NCBI RefSeq assembly: GCF_004379255.2
Contig: NC_056046.1
Location: 11,470,001-11,534,000, forward strand
Direction: 5' to 3'
DNA from: Salvia splendens
Taxonomy: Eukaryota > Streptophyta > Magnoliopsida > Lamiales > Lamiaceae
DNA: 64,000 nucleotides
Of the stretch, positions 34,987 to 45,887 are shown piece after piece. Each line of letters begins with the position of its first letter. Positions within the stretch are counted from its first letter, which is position 1. The notes below the pieces were generated by a model. The model worked only from the letters and a program-made list of their open reading frames with translations. It did not search any database and had not been told where the DNA came from. Both the position numbers and the translations under genes were made by a program.

Positions 34987-37900
34987 TAAGGGGCAGGATG
35001 ATATGCACCTACATATTAACATAGATATGTTTATTTATTTAAGTATTTAATAAAAAAACAAAGAAAGTCACATGTGGGACTTCAATTTCTACTGGATTCA
35101 GGCCAAATGGATGCATGGTTTATAACATTGTCCACATCATGTACATATTATATACTCATTATAATAATTTTGTTTCGTAAATGGAAATCTGCCCAGACTC
35201 ATGAATTTGATAACCATATACAATCAATTATTGCATTATTTACAATCTTGTACTACTACATTGTTGGCACCAAAATCTATATATATATATATGTGTGTGT
35301 GAAAAAGTCTCTTAACTAAATAAGATAAAACACTAAGCACGCCAATAAAAAAGCTAATAAAGTTATGATAAAACGATCGGATGCATGAAGTGGACAATAC
35401 TTTATAGAAAAAAAAAAGTTTTTTGAAAGTTAAAACAAGCATCATTAGAGTTTAGCTTTTATTGGGCGTTCAGACGAATAGGTACTGGTCTTTCAAAGTA
35501 GAAACAAAAATAAGAATATAAAGACAACAACTTTGATGGGTGATATTTTTACTCTGAGAATCAAATTGTACTCCTTTCGGTGTTGGATAAGTATATTCAG
35601 ATTTAAAATTTTAGTCATTCTTATTAATTATCGTGTGGAATATGAAGAGCCTCGTACTACTATTGATTAATCGAATATGGGTTAATCTTTGTATTTTTTG
35701 TTCATTAGTACTGAGTTTCCAATGAAGAATTCATCATGTAATTAATATAGATATACATTTATGTATTGGGATTATATTTTTATCAATAGTGTATTAGTAC
35801 TCTGTACTATGATTTGGTTCCATAAATCTGCCCCCTTTATTAGTGTTTAAGTAATTTAAATATTATGACTATATTATTAAGGAATTATAACTACTCAATA
35901 TAGACTTCAAAATAGTGACTGTACAAAGTTAATTTTAATTATGATTATTAAATATATTGTGACTTATATACTTTAATAAATTGCAACGAAATAATTAATA
36001 TATGTAAAGAGAGAAAGACACTTAATTATATAAATAATTGGTTCTTATAGATATTGCTTAATTAATTATGTAAAATGGTTTAGTCAATAAAATTTATTAT
36101 GACACAAAGTTTAATGTGAAATAAAACTTATTATATAAAAATAAAATAAATAAATTATATTTAGCGACAAAGCTCTACTAAACTATACAATCAGCATACA
36201 GATTTACGCGAAGATGCTCTATTAAAATAATAAGCATATTTAAGAGATTATCACTTCACTATCATATCATATGCTCCTTTTACTGATTACAAAAGATTTA
36301 ATAATAGGAATAAAGCCTCACCAGGCAATGGTTAAAATAAAAAAAAAATGTGGACATTTTTATTCCTTGAAGTTTGAACAGTTAGAAAACTTGAAGTATG
36401 ATGTGGCGTTAGTTGGATGGAGTCAATTAGAGTACATTCAAAATGCATTATTGTAGTATTAAATATGTTCTAGTGGCAATATACATGAATTTAATTTTAA
36501 AATACTAATAGTATTAGTATGTCATTTTATGATCTCTCAACTTTCCACAATGAATTAAGTCGACGTCAACGGTCAACGTGTGTGTTTTATAGTTGTACTA
36601 GGATCAAAATAGTGGAATCATTTTCTGGGTCTTGAATACGAGGTCGACATCTTAGTATCGCTTCTTCAACTTAAGTGTCTTTCTATGATTATCCCACACG
36701 TTTCCACAATTCAAGAAATAAGACATTGATACATGTAATGTTTTAGTGCAGTGCTCAAGCTGTGGTAAAAATTGATTTTATTTGTAAATTAGCTACTTAC
36801 CAAACGCTGCAGAAGTCCGAAACATGCATGTCATACTCATATATTCTTCTTACCAATTCATATTTATAATAGTAACAGATGTTGATTATCAAAATTTCCT
36901 TCAAGGGCTTAGATTGTAATAATAAAAATGATTGTGCAGCCGACACAACACATGTTCATTTCCTTTCATACATCATTCTCCTATTTTGCCCACACATATA
37001 ACCTGTGGACCATTCCCACTTATATAAAGTTGCATCATTCTCTCCAACAAATCTTATAGTATTCCAATGAAATCAAAATTTTATCACCTATATATATTTA
37101 CTCGTCTGCACTCTCTGCAGTGAGTAGTTCAACCAACTAATAAAACACTTCAAATGCACTTTAAAAATCTCTTATGTGAAAGAGGGGTGTGTCGATCTCG
37201 TCTTAATACGATGTAGTACTATGTTTCTCACCATATGTGTTACTTTGTGAGTGGTGTTATGGTTCTTAGTTCTTACTATATATTTTCCACATTATATGGT
37301 GGTGTAGTATGTTTCTCACCCTACGTAAATGGTTGTAGTAATATTTTAAGTACTTATTGGAGTACTATTATGTAATTTTAACAAAATATAAAAATAGTTA
37401 AAATTATAGCAATTGGTCTCCAAAGTCACAAATTTTGAAGTGATCGCAAAAATCATAAACATTGACCTCATAGGCAATTTCTGATTTATTTTCTTAAACG
37501 AAACTGAGATGGAAACTAGGAAAGCTGAAGTGACGAATAAATGTATCATCGTCGTAGATTAATGAAAATTGTCTCTAAAAACACAAATTTTGGCCAAAAT
37601 CTTTTAGTGTTTGGCATGGAACTTAAAAGTTAACCTAAAAAATTATGAACTTTGAACTCATAATTTTGAGTTAGTATTCCTGCCAAATCAAAACTGATGT
37701 GCTGAAATCGATCGACGCTAGAGTGACAAATTTATATATCAAATCAAAGGCTATCAATTAAGAATTCGGTGACTGTGCAATGGTCTAATGGAAGATTTTG
37801 GTGGTGGATGCTGAAATGAAATTGGAGCATAAACAAAGAAATTATTAGAGGGAAGAATGAAGCAAAGGAGGCTGTAGCTTTGAACTTAGAAGTAGTGTAG

Positions 37901-38487
37901 AAAAGAAGATGAATCATGTTTTTTTTTTCATAAATTAATTTTCAACGTTTTTGACTCGGACTGCCACCTCATAATCGGACTTGGCCAATTTTAATTTTAG
38001 GGATACTTAAAAAGTTAAAATTCAAAAATTTGATAGAAGGCTAAAGTTCGTGATTTGTTTGGCAAACTTAAAGTTTATGGGAAATGTCTTAATTTATCAA
38101 ACTTTGTGATTTAAAATTAAGTTATTTTGATGGATTAACTTGCCACTTCATCTTTAATTTTGTCACATGATATTCTCAAAATCCTATATCATGCGAAATT
38201 GACTATAAAGTCAAAGCTCGAATATTTATAATCAAATTTTATGTTTATGAAAATGAGTAATTTCACCAATTCCAAACCAAAAATGTTGTTCCCCCATCCC
38301 CACATAAGACTTTCGTGAAGTTTTAAAATACAAGTAATTGGAGCACTAAACCCAATAGCTAAAGTCCACAAATTGCGTATTAAATAAACATTATCTCAAA
38401 CATATCTAGATTTGAAACAGATCGCCTCATTTATAATCTCCTTCTTTCTTTATTCCTAATTATTTGTTCCAATGCATTAATTTTAAG
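34987..38487. other. AT-rich intergenic region, no gene seen
   Basis: Long AT-rich region with only short unsupported frames. Around 37390-38140 there are pieces such as AAACTTAAAGTTTATGGGAA and AAAGTCACAAATTTTGAAG that resemble arms of the foldback MITEs at 1445 and 38488; no clear paired ends were found. A TATATATATATGTGTGTGTG run lies at 35278. Confidence 0.45.
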
Positions 38488-38876
38488 GGATATTGACATC
38501 TAATATCATGGAACTTTCAAAAAGTTGGGTTTTCTCACGAACTTTGAAATTGGTAAATAATATTATAGACTTTACCATGAGTTTGTTATTTCCCACCAAT
38601 GAAAAAATTCCCACAAATAATATTATGATACAGATTTTTTTTCGTAATTTCTCGACAACAATTTTGAAAGCTTCAACTTTTTCAATCTTTGAAGATAATT
38701 TTTCTTGAAGCACACCCTCCAAAAGTGTTCTTCAATCTATTAAATAACATGAATTTTTTCATTCGTGGGAAAAAACAAACTCGGAGTAAATTCGTGATAT
38801 TATTTGTCAATTTTAAAGTTCATGTGAAAGACCCAACCTTTTTAAAGTTTAATAATATTATATGCCAATATTCCTT
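38488..38876. mobile_element. Foldback MITE, probable Mutator type
   Basis: The left arm (AGGGATATTGACATCTAATA, then AAAGTTGGGTTTTCTCACG) is mirrored by the right arm (CATGTGAAAGACCCAACCTT, then ATATTATATGCCAATATTCC). Flanks TTAATTTTA and TAATTTAAT are similar AT-rich 9-mers, suggesting a decayed 9-bp duplication. Confidence 0.7.
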
Positions 38877-39502
38877 AATTTAATCATCAAGTAATCTCGT
38901 AACCATAAATTATTAGATAGTGGAAGGAATGTTGATTCCCATCGAGCCCCTAACCTTAATTTTAAATTGGTGTCGTACTGTTTAGACCTTTCTAAACTTC
39001 ATGAGTTGTCGTAATTAATTTATGGAGTACAATATTTTAATATTGTATACTGTATTATTATACGATTATTTGTACGTACTCCCATACTATGATAGAATCG
39101 AGTTAAATTTTCATTAAAAATAAGAGAATTCGATTGAAAGAAATATGTGGCGATGGTATTCGGGTAAAATAGAGTGTGGATATTTATATGGATGAGACAT
39201 TTATAACCTACCACTTGTACATGGAGAATAATAATTTTCATCTATGTTAAGATCTCAAAAAATCATAATCAAGGTGTGGACTAAACTTGACCTAATTAGG
39301 TCCATTTTTTCTAACCCATACTAGTCTCGATTGCTATCCATTTTCCTTTTTCATGTGCTGTATTTTTCGTTACTATTTGAGACTAGTTTGAATTTAGTAT
39401 ATTTATCAATTTATGTGCTAAACCGTTGTTTACAGACTTATTTATTTTAAATTTAAAATGAGTTATATCACCAGAAAAGAATCTAGTTTTATAAGAAACT
39501 CA
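38877..39502. other. AT-rich spacer, no gene seen
   Basis: Small unsupported open frame at 39020-39241 (minus). No element recognised. Confidence 0.5.
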
Positions 39503-39507
39503 TATTT

Positions 39508-39793
39508 TGTAAGATTGATGATGAATCGCTGCATCAGGAAGGTGAAACAAAGCAGAAAGCTGAAACTCTTCAGCAGCCGTCCGATTGCGCACAATAGAGG
39601 AAATTAAATCATGGCCGTTCGATTCATTTCGACCGTTGGAGAACTGTAGCTTTAAATAGTCAGTTGATGAGTTTGTTGTAGTTAGTTCAGCTCATTTTGT
39701 AATTCTCTCTCGATTCTTCAATAAAGTTTTCTCTCAAGTTCTCACGCACGATTCAGTCCAAACACACGCACAAATCAGCTCATAAAGCTAACA
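39508..39793 (+). repeat. 5' LTR of the copia element
   Basis: 286 bp, TG...CA ends. A CTTTAAATAGTC box at about 39650-39661 is a TATA-like candidate, and AATAAAG at about 39720 could be a polyadenylation signal. Confidence 0.95.
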
Positions 39794-39815
39794 ATTGGCG
39801 CCGTCTGTGGGAAGT
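39794..39815 (+). promoter_or_regulatory. Primer-binding site, tRNA-Asp-like
   Basis: Directly after the LTR, ATTGGCGCCGTCTGTGGGA. TGGCGCCGT complements the last nine bases of plant tRNA-Asp including CCA; the match is poorer further in. The tRNA assignment is an inference. Confidence 0.55.
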
Positions 39816-39859
39816 TCTTTGAGTTGATTTGAGAACGGGAAGCGAATCTGCGATCGACA

Positions 39860-42800
39860 ATGGCTGCAAGGTTTGAAGCCGAAAAGTTTACTGGTAAGAA
39901 TGATTTCGCTCTTTGGAAAATGAAGATGCGAGCAATGCTCACCCAACAAGGTCTTGTCTCTGCGCTCACGCCGAAAGAGAAGGAGGCAGGGGACAAGGAT
40001 CTTGACGAGAAGGTGATTCAACAGCGTGCGGAGACGGAAGCTAAGGCTTATAGCACGATTGTTCTTTGCCTTGGAGACAAGGTGTTACGAGAAATTGCGA
40101 GAGAGAAGACGGCTGCAGGTATAATGGCTAAACTAGAGGACTTGTATCTTACAAAATCGCTTGCAAATCGTTTAATTATGAAGCAGCGGTTATATTCTTA
40201 TAAATTCTTGGAGGGAAAGGGAGTGTTGGAACAGTTGGAGGATTTCAATAAGGCCATCGACGATCTGGAGAATATAGACGTATCGATTGGCGATGAGGAT
40301 AAAGCGATTCTGTTATTGAATGCGCTTCCATCCAATTATGATCAATTGCGCGACGCAATCTTGTACGGACGTGAGAGGACGGTGACTTTTCTGGAGGTGC
40401 AAACTGCCTTGAGATCGAAGGAGTTGCAGAATGTAGAGATGAAGTCAGGGGATCCGGCCTCTGAGAGTTTGAACGTGAAGAAGTTCAAAGGGAAGAAACC
40501 CCAACCGTACAAGAGGCCAACTGATAATCCCAAAATTGTCCAGAATGAGCAAAAGGAGACAAGGTCCTGCCATTGGTGCAAGAAGCCGGGCCACCTCAAG
40601 AAAGACTGCTATGGATGGATTAAAAAGAAGCAGCAAGAAGGTGGGGGAAGAGTTGTTAACTCAATCGAGGAGATTGAGGAAGATGAGCTGCCAGTTGCCC
40701 TAAATGTGACAGATAAAAGAGCTAGTGGTTCTTGGATTATGGACTCGGGTTGTAGCTTCCATATGAGCCATAATTTGTCTTGGTTTGAGGATCTAAAGGA
40801 GAGCACAGGATCTGTGCTACTGGGTAATAATCAAGGCTGCTCAGTCAAGGGGATTGGTGCTATAAGGCTCAAGACTGAAGATGGTTGTAGTATCTTTCTT
40901 AACTCAGTCAGGTATATTCCAGAAATAAAGAGAAACCTAATTTCTTTGGGGTCTCTGGAGAAAAAAGGGTGCAGGTTTGTCTCTGAAAATGGTGAGATGT
41001 GCATCAGTAAAGCTGGAAAATTACTGATGAGAGCTACGAGGAATGGGAGTTTATACTACATGACAGCAGAGGTTCTGAATGGGAGCACTTGTGAGGCCTT
41101 TGCTCTCATTACAGAAAACCTGAAAACTTGGCACTCCAGGCTTGGACATCCAGCTTTGGGAACTGTTAAAGAATTGATCAAAAGGGGGCTTGTGAGGTGT
41201 GATGGAGATGATGGTCAGACAGTACAATGTGAGGAATGCATTTTAGGAAAGGCCAAGAAGATGAGTTTTCCTAAAGCCATTCACACATCTACAAGGCCAC
41301 TTGACTATGCTCATAGTGATTTATGGGGGCCAGCTCAAACCAAATCCATTGGAGGTGGGAGATATTACATGAGTTTGATTGATGACTATTCCAAGAAGAT
41401 ATGGTTGTATGTGCTAAAAGAAAAGTCATACGCCTTCACAAGATTCAAACAGTGGTGTGCTGAAGTTGAGGCTGAAAAGAAGACAAGTCTTGGCTGCTTA
41501 AGAACAGACAATGGTCTGGAATATCTTTCAAAGGAATTTGATGTTTTTTGCAAAATGAGGGGGATCAAGAGACATAGAACGGTTCCCTTAAATCCACAGC
41601 AAAATGGTGTAGCCGAAAGAGCAAACCGCACTATTTTGGAGAGAACAAGATGTATGTTAATAGCTGCTGGACTAGGGAGGCGATTCTGGGCAGAGGCAGC
41701 CACTACAGCTGTGTTCTTGATGAATAAATGTCCTACCTCAAGCTTGAATGGAGACATACCTGATAACAAATGGTTTGGCAGACAATGTGGGTATGAGGAT
41801 CTGAGAATATTTGGGTGTAGAGCGTTTGCACATATTAAGCAAGGAAAGCTCGAGCCTAGGGCCATAAAGTGCATCATGTTGGGGTATCAACCTGGGGTAA
41901 AGGGGTACAGACTTTGGTGCACTGAGCCTGGAAATGGAAGGATAGTTATCTCCAGAGATGTGGTGTTTTGGGAGCATGATCTACCATTCAAGAAGGAGCA
42001 AAATGAAAGTGCTTCTGACAGGATTGCAGGAGCCATAGAGTATGAGGATGCTGTTGTTGAGGTGGAGAATCAGAGTGCAACAGATGATAAAACTGATGCA
42101 TCATCATCTCAGCACCTCCAAGACACTGGTGTGGGGAATGACTGGAAACTGACTCGAGATAGAGTGAAGAGAAATGTCAAGCCTTCCAGTAAGTATTCTG
42201 ATGCAGAATATCTGTTCTTTTGCCTGATAGCTACAGAAGAGGTGGAGTATTCTGAGCCTAGTGACTATGAGGAGGCAGCCTGTAGCAATGATTGGGAAGA
42301 GTGGATGAAAGCCATGATTGATGAAATTGATTCATTACTAAAGAATGGAACTTGGGTATTAGTCAAAAGGCCAGATGGGAGGAGAGTAGTGAGTTGCAAA
42401 TGGATTTTCAAAAGAAAGATTGAAGGTGCACATGGTGAAAAACTGAGGTATAAAGCTAGGTTGGTTGCGAGGGGTTTTACTCAGGAACATGGGATCGATT
42501 ATGATGAGGTTTTTTCACCTGTAGTTAAGCACACTTCAATAAGGATTCTGCTGGCCATAGTAGCAAGAAGTGATTGGGAATTGGAGCAACTAGATGTGAA
42601 AACAGCCTTCTTACATGGTGAATTGAAGGAGACTATCTACATGGCTCAACCCAAGGGTTTTGTGAAACCTGGAGATGAAGATAAGGTTTGCCTATTGAAG
42701 AAGAGTATATATGGCTTGAAACAGGCTAGCCGGCAATGGCATATAAAATTCAGTCAACACATGGTTAAGAGTGGTTTTCTGAGATCACTTTATGATGATT

Positions 42801-43840
42801 GTGTTTACATCAAAAGTGTAGGTGGAGTCTCTGTGGCTTACTTGCTGTTATACGTTGATGATATGTTGTTGGCTGGGATCAATACAGAGGAGGTCCAGAA
42901 AGTTAAGCATAATCTCAGTGAAGTCTTTGAGATGAAAGATCTGGGGCCGGCTAGAAGAATCCTGGGAATGTCCATAGAAAGGAATAGAGGCAGCAAGCAG
43001 ATATATCTGACTCAGTCTGATTATGTACTGAGATTACTGAGAAAGTTCAAGATGGACAATGCTAGAGGAGTGGCAGTGCCAATGGGTCATCAATACAAGC
43101 TGACAGCAGAACAGGGGCCAAGGAGTGATGATGAAGTAAGGGAGTTGCAGAATATACCGTATGCAAATATTATTGGCAGCATAATGTATGCCATGATATG
43201 CACACGCCCTGATGTAGCTCAAGCCATATCAGTCACAAGCAGGTACATGAGCAACTATGGAAGAGAACATTGGTCCGCACTAAAGTGGCTAATGAGATAT
43301 CTGAAGGGAGCCAGTAGTTGTGGGATTTTATTTGATGGAGGAAGTCAGTGCAAAGGAGATGCTCTAATAGGGTGGAGTGACTCTGATTTTGCGGGAAACT
43401 TGGACACAAGGAGATCCCAATCAGGTTATCTATTCACTTTATATGGCTCGGTGATAAGCTGGAAGAGCAGCCTCCAATCAGTAGTTGCTTTGTCAACAAC
43501 GGAGGCCGAGTTCATGGCATTGACATCCGCAGTAAAGGAGGGTTTGTGGCTGAAAGGAATATTGAGGGATTTTGGTGTGATTCAAGAAACAGTGAGCATA
43601 GGGTGTGACAATAACAGTGCACTTTGCTTATCCAAGCACCAAGTGTATCATGAACGGAGTAAACACATTGACGTGCGTTTACATTTTATTCGGGAAAGAA
43701 TTGAAGATGGAGAAGTAAAGGTCTTCAAGGTTGATACGGCTGAGAATCCGGCCGACATGTTAACTAAGCCGATTCCAAAGGCGAAGTTAGAGCTGTGTAT
43801 GGAGTTGGTGAACCTCAGGAGTGACAAACTCATAATTTAG
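39860..43840 (+). CDS. Ty1-copia Gag-Pol polyprotein
   Basis: One uninterrupted frame of 1326 residues starting at the first ATG after the leader. Order: Gag region with the DEDKAILLLNALPSNYDQL motif (~residues 140-165); CCHC zinc knuckle C237-x2-C240-x4-H245-x4-C250; aspartic protease active site D295-S-G; integrase with the GPQ-type HSRLGHP/CEECILGKAK zinc-binding region and catalytic core including D487 (HSDLWGP) and a second Asp in RTDNGLEY; reverse transcriptase with YVDD at 998-1001; RNase H with STTEAEFMAL. Integrase before RT places it in Ty1-copia. The length and Gag style suggest the Tork lineage (inference). No stop or frameshift is present, so the element may still be able to move. 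Confidence 0.96.
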   Translation: MAARFEAEKFTGKNDFALWKMKMRAMLTQQGLVSALTPKEKEAGDKDLDEKVIQQRAETEAKAYSTIVLCLGDKVLREIAREKTAAGIMAKLEDLYLTKSLANRLIMKQRLYSYKFLEGKGVLEQLEDFNKAIDDLENIDVSIGDEDKAILLLNALPSNYDQLRDAILYGRERTVTFLEVQTALRSKELQNVEMKSGDPASESLNVKKFKGKKPQPYKRPTDNPKIVQNEQKETRSCHWCKKPGHLKKDCYGWIKKKQQEGGGRVVNSIEEIEEDELPVALNVTDKRASGSWIMDSGCSFHMSHNLSWFEDLKESTGSVLLGNNQGCSVKGIGAIRLKTEDGCSIFLNSVRYIPEIKRNLISLGSLEKKGCRFVSENGEMCISKAGKLLMRATRNGSLYYMTAEVLNGSTCEAFALITENLKTWHSRLGHPALGTVKELIKRGLVRCDGDDGQTVQCEECILGKAKKMSFPKAIHTSTRPLDYAHSDLWGPAQTKSIGGGRYYMSLIDDYSKKIWLYVLKEKSYAFTRFKQWCAEVEAEKKTSLGCLRTDNGLEYLSKEFDVFCKMRGIKRHRTVPLNPQQNGVAERANRTILERTRCMLIAAGLGRRFWAEAATTAVFLMNKCPTSSLNGDIPDNKWFGRQCGYEDLRIFGCRAFAHIKQGKLEPRAIKCIMLGYQPGVKGYRLWCTEPGNGRIVISRDVVFWEHDLPFKKEQNESASDRIAGAIEYEDAVVEVENQSATDDKTDASSSQHLQDTGVGNDWKLTRDRVKRNVKPSSKYSDAEYLFFCLIATEEVEYSEPSDYEEAACSNDWEEWMKAMIDEIDSLLKNGTWVLVKRPDGRRVVSCKWIFKRKIEGAHGEKLRYKARLVARGFTQEHGIDYDEVFSPVVKHTSIRILLAIVARSDWELEQLDVKTAFLHGELKETIYMAQPKGFVKPGDEDKVCLLKKSIYGLKQASRQWHIKFSQHMVKSGFLRSLYDDCVYIKSVGGVSVAYLLLYVDDMLLAGINTEEVQKVKHNLSEVFEMKDLGPARRILGMSIERNRGSKQIYLTQSDYVLRLLRKFKMDNARGVAVPMGHQYKLTAEQGPRSDDEVRELQNIPYANIIGSIMYAMICTRPDVAQAISVTSRYMSNYGREHWSALKWLMRYLKGASSCGILFDGGSQCKGDALIGWSDSDFAGNLDTRRSQSGYLFTLYGSVISWKSSLQSVVALSTTEAEFMALTSAVKEGLWLKGILRDFGVIQETVSIGCDNNSALCLSKHQVYHERSKHIDVRLHFIRERIEDGEVKVFKVDTAENPADMLTKPIPKAKLELCMELVNLRSDKLII

Positions 43841-45280
43841 GATGGTGTTGTGGGTAATGAGATGGTGATTTTGATGATTTAAGGTGTTTAATTTAGGTTT
43901 TTATCCACACATACACTAATTAGTGTTTTGACGAGTTTGTCGAGTGTTTGGAGCTAAAACAGGTGAAAATGACTTGAAAACGAGCTTGAAGGAAGAATCG
44001 CCCACTATATTATTCAAGTCATCCGCGCTTCAATGCGCGACTTTCGTATAATAGCCATAACTCTCTCATCCGGACTCCGATGGGGGCGTGCAAGATACTC
44101 ACGCGAAGCCCTTTCGAAGACGAAGACAATGCTTTTGGAGGATTTCAGAGGAAACGCCCGACCGGGTGATTTTTATGGGAAAACGCCCGACCGGGCGTTT
44201 TAGTCGCGAACTCCAGAAAGTTCGCCCGACCGGGCGTTTTGGCGACTTAAAATCGCCCGACCGGGCGATGTGTTCTGCGAGGCTTTACGTCTGTATTTCC
44301 ACCCCGGGTATAAAAGAGACCGAGGGTTTTCGTCTCCCACATCTCAGAGCCCCAATCCTCCTCCCTCTACACATTCTTCCACTCCATCTCTCACACATAA
44401 CTCATCCATCTTCCATTGGAGCGGAGCTCTGCAGATCCAGGCAAGAAACGATTGAAGATTGAAGATTCAACCTTGGGTTCTATCGATTTCTTTCATATCT
44501 AGTGCTATTATTCTTGTTTTTACTACTTGTCTATGAGTAGTTAAACATCATTTGTAGATTTGTTTGGTGAAAATTATTATGAATATGTTTTGATTGATTG
44601 AATTGAACCTTTTCCTAGCTCTTGTGATTATTTTGCTTGTTCTTGTGCTTTTATTGTTCTTTTGTCTGGCCAACTTTAGAACTATGTTCGTTAACTAGAT
44701 TAATCGAGAGATAGCTAGTTTTACGTGGTAAAAGGAACGAGTACAACACATAGGTTTATCTGCACTCGAGAGAGGGGACCCTTTGTGAGGGCTTGAGTCT
44801 TAGGAACCATAAGGAGTTAGAATCTAATCTATTGGAAGGAGACTTTGATAGTTAGAGTCTAATCTACTGGATAAGTGCACTAGAGAGAGGGCTTATCTTA
44901 GAATCACGACTTTCCTAATAATCCTGGAGACACTTATAGGTAAAGGTTTTGTGAGATCAATCATCACTAGGTCGTAGTAGTCGTATCCTAAAACTCTACA
45001 TTCTTTAGCCTGCTTTGTCTATTTTATTTTATTTTTATATTTGTTCATATTTATGTCTAGTTTATAAAATCAAAAACAAAATTCTCCGTGTCTCTAAATA
45101 GTATATGACGCTTAGTATATGATAGCCAGTTGCAATCTTATTCCCTGTGTTCGATATCCGGTACTGACCTTTAGCTATACTAGATCTACCCTGTATGCTT
45201 GCAGGTATTTTTAGTGCTAATAAATAGTGCAGTCAAGGAGTAAGTTAGATGTGAAGCAGCCGAATCATCAAGGTGGAGAT
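43841..45280 (+). other. Extra segment between pol and 3' LTR
   Basis: About 1.4 kb without a recognised ORF. From about 43880 it has the same architecture as 9051-10440 on the opposite strand: hairpin cluster at 44155-44266, a TATA-like box in GGGTATAAAAGAGACC (about 44307), a body with the duplicated TCTAATCTA words, then TTCCCTGTGTTCGATATC and ATGCTTGCAGGTATTTTTAG near 45150-45220. The last ~45 bases before the LTR are ordinary copia sequence. It looks like a solo LTR or other non-autonomous repeat inserted in, or captured by, the copia element. Insertion boundaries and target duplication were not resolved. Confidence 0.5.
44155..44266. repeat. Cluster of CGCCCG-AC-CGGGCG inverted repeats
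   Basis: Perfect 14-mers at about 44183, 44223 and 44253 and a variant ending GGGTG at 44155. Same word as in the 10050-10250 cluster. It lies about 40-150 bp upstream of a TATA-like box. Confidence 0.9.
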
Positions 45281-45566
45281 TGTAAGATTGATGATGAATC
45301 GCTGCATCAGGAAGGTGAAACAAAGCAGAAAGCTGAAACTCTTCAGCAGCCGTCCGATTGCGCACAATAGAGGAAATTAAATCATGGCCGTTCGATTCAT
45401 TTCGACCGTTGGAGAACTGTAGCTTTAAATAGTCAGTTGATGAGTTTGTTGTAGTTAGTTCAGCTCATTTTGTAATTCTCTCTCGATTCTTCAATAAAGT
45501 TTTCTCTCAAGTTCTCACGCACGATTCAGTCCAAACACACGCACAAATCAGCTCATAAAGCTAACA
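45281..45566 (+). repeat. 3' LTR of the copia element
   Basis: 286 bp, apparently identical to the 5' LTR, preceded by a polypurine tract and followed by the TATTT duplication. Confidence 0.95.
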
Positions 45567-45794
45567 TATTTATCATTGATTGTGAGTAAAATGTTTGTTA
45601 ACAATCGAAGTATATTTTACATTCACAGCTATTAATATCTAATTCCTTACCTAATCAGAAGAATTTTAGGGCTTGAGCAAAACTAGGTGTACCCACAACA
45701 TATATTTGGGCCTCTACGGTCCAATATTATGGGCTTCAAATGGGCCTATATGACTTCAGGAAAACTATGCTAGATTAATTTTGTCTGTGTGATT

Positions 45795-45887
45795 AGATCT
45801 TTTTTTATAGTCAAAAAGAGAAATGACTCAAGTAACTAGGGACAATCCAAAATGAAATACGACTCAAATAACGTGGGACTGAGGGAG
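45795..45887. mobile_element. Stowaway-like MITE fragment
   Basis: Only the right part is evident: GAAATGACTCAAGTAACTAG and GACTCAAATAACGTGGGACT followed by GAGGGAG and TA. No left end was found. Confidence 0.5.

Larger units (their letters stand above)
39508..45566 (+). mobile_element. Complete Ty1-copia LTR retrotransposon
   Basis: Two 286-bp LTRs (39508-39793, 45281-45566) start TGTAAG and end TAACA, and read identically by eye. A perfect 5-bp target duplication TATTT flanks the element (39503-39507, 45567-45571). A single uninterrupted gag-pol frame lies inside. The polypurine tract AAGGTGGAGAT abuts the 3' LTR. The primer-binding site just after the 5' LTR starts TGGCGCCGT, fitting the 3' end of plant tRNA-Asp (ACGGCGCCA), not the usual initiator tRNA-Met site. 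The 1.44 kb between the end of pol and the 3' LTR is unusually long and carries sequence shared with 9051-10440. Identical LTRs imply a very recent insertion. Confidence 0.95.
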
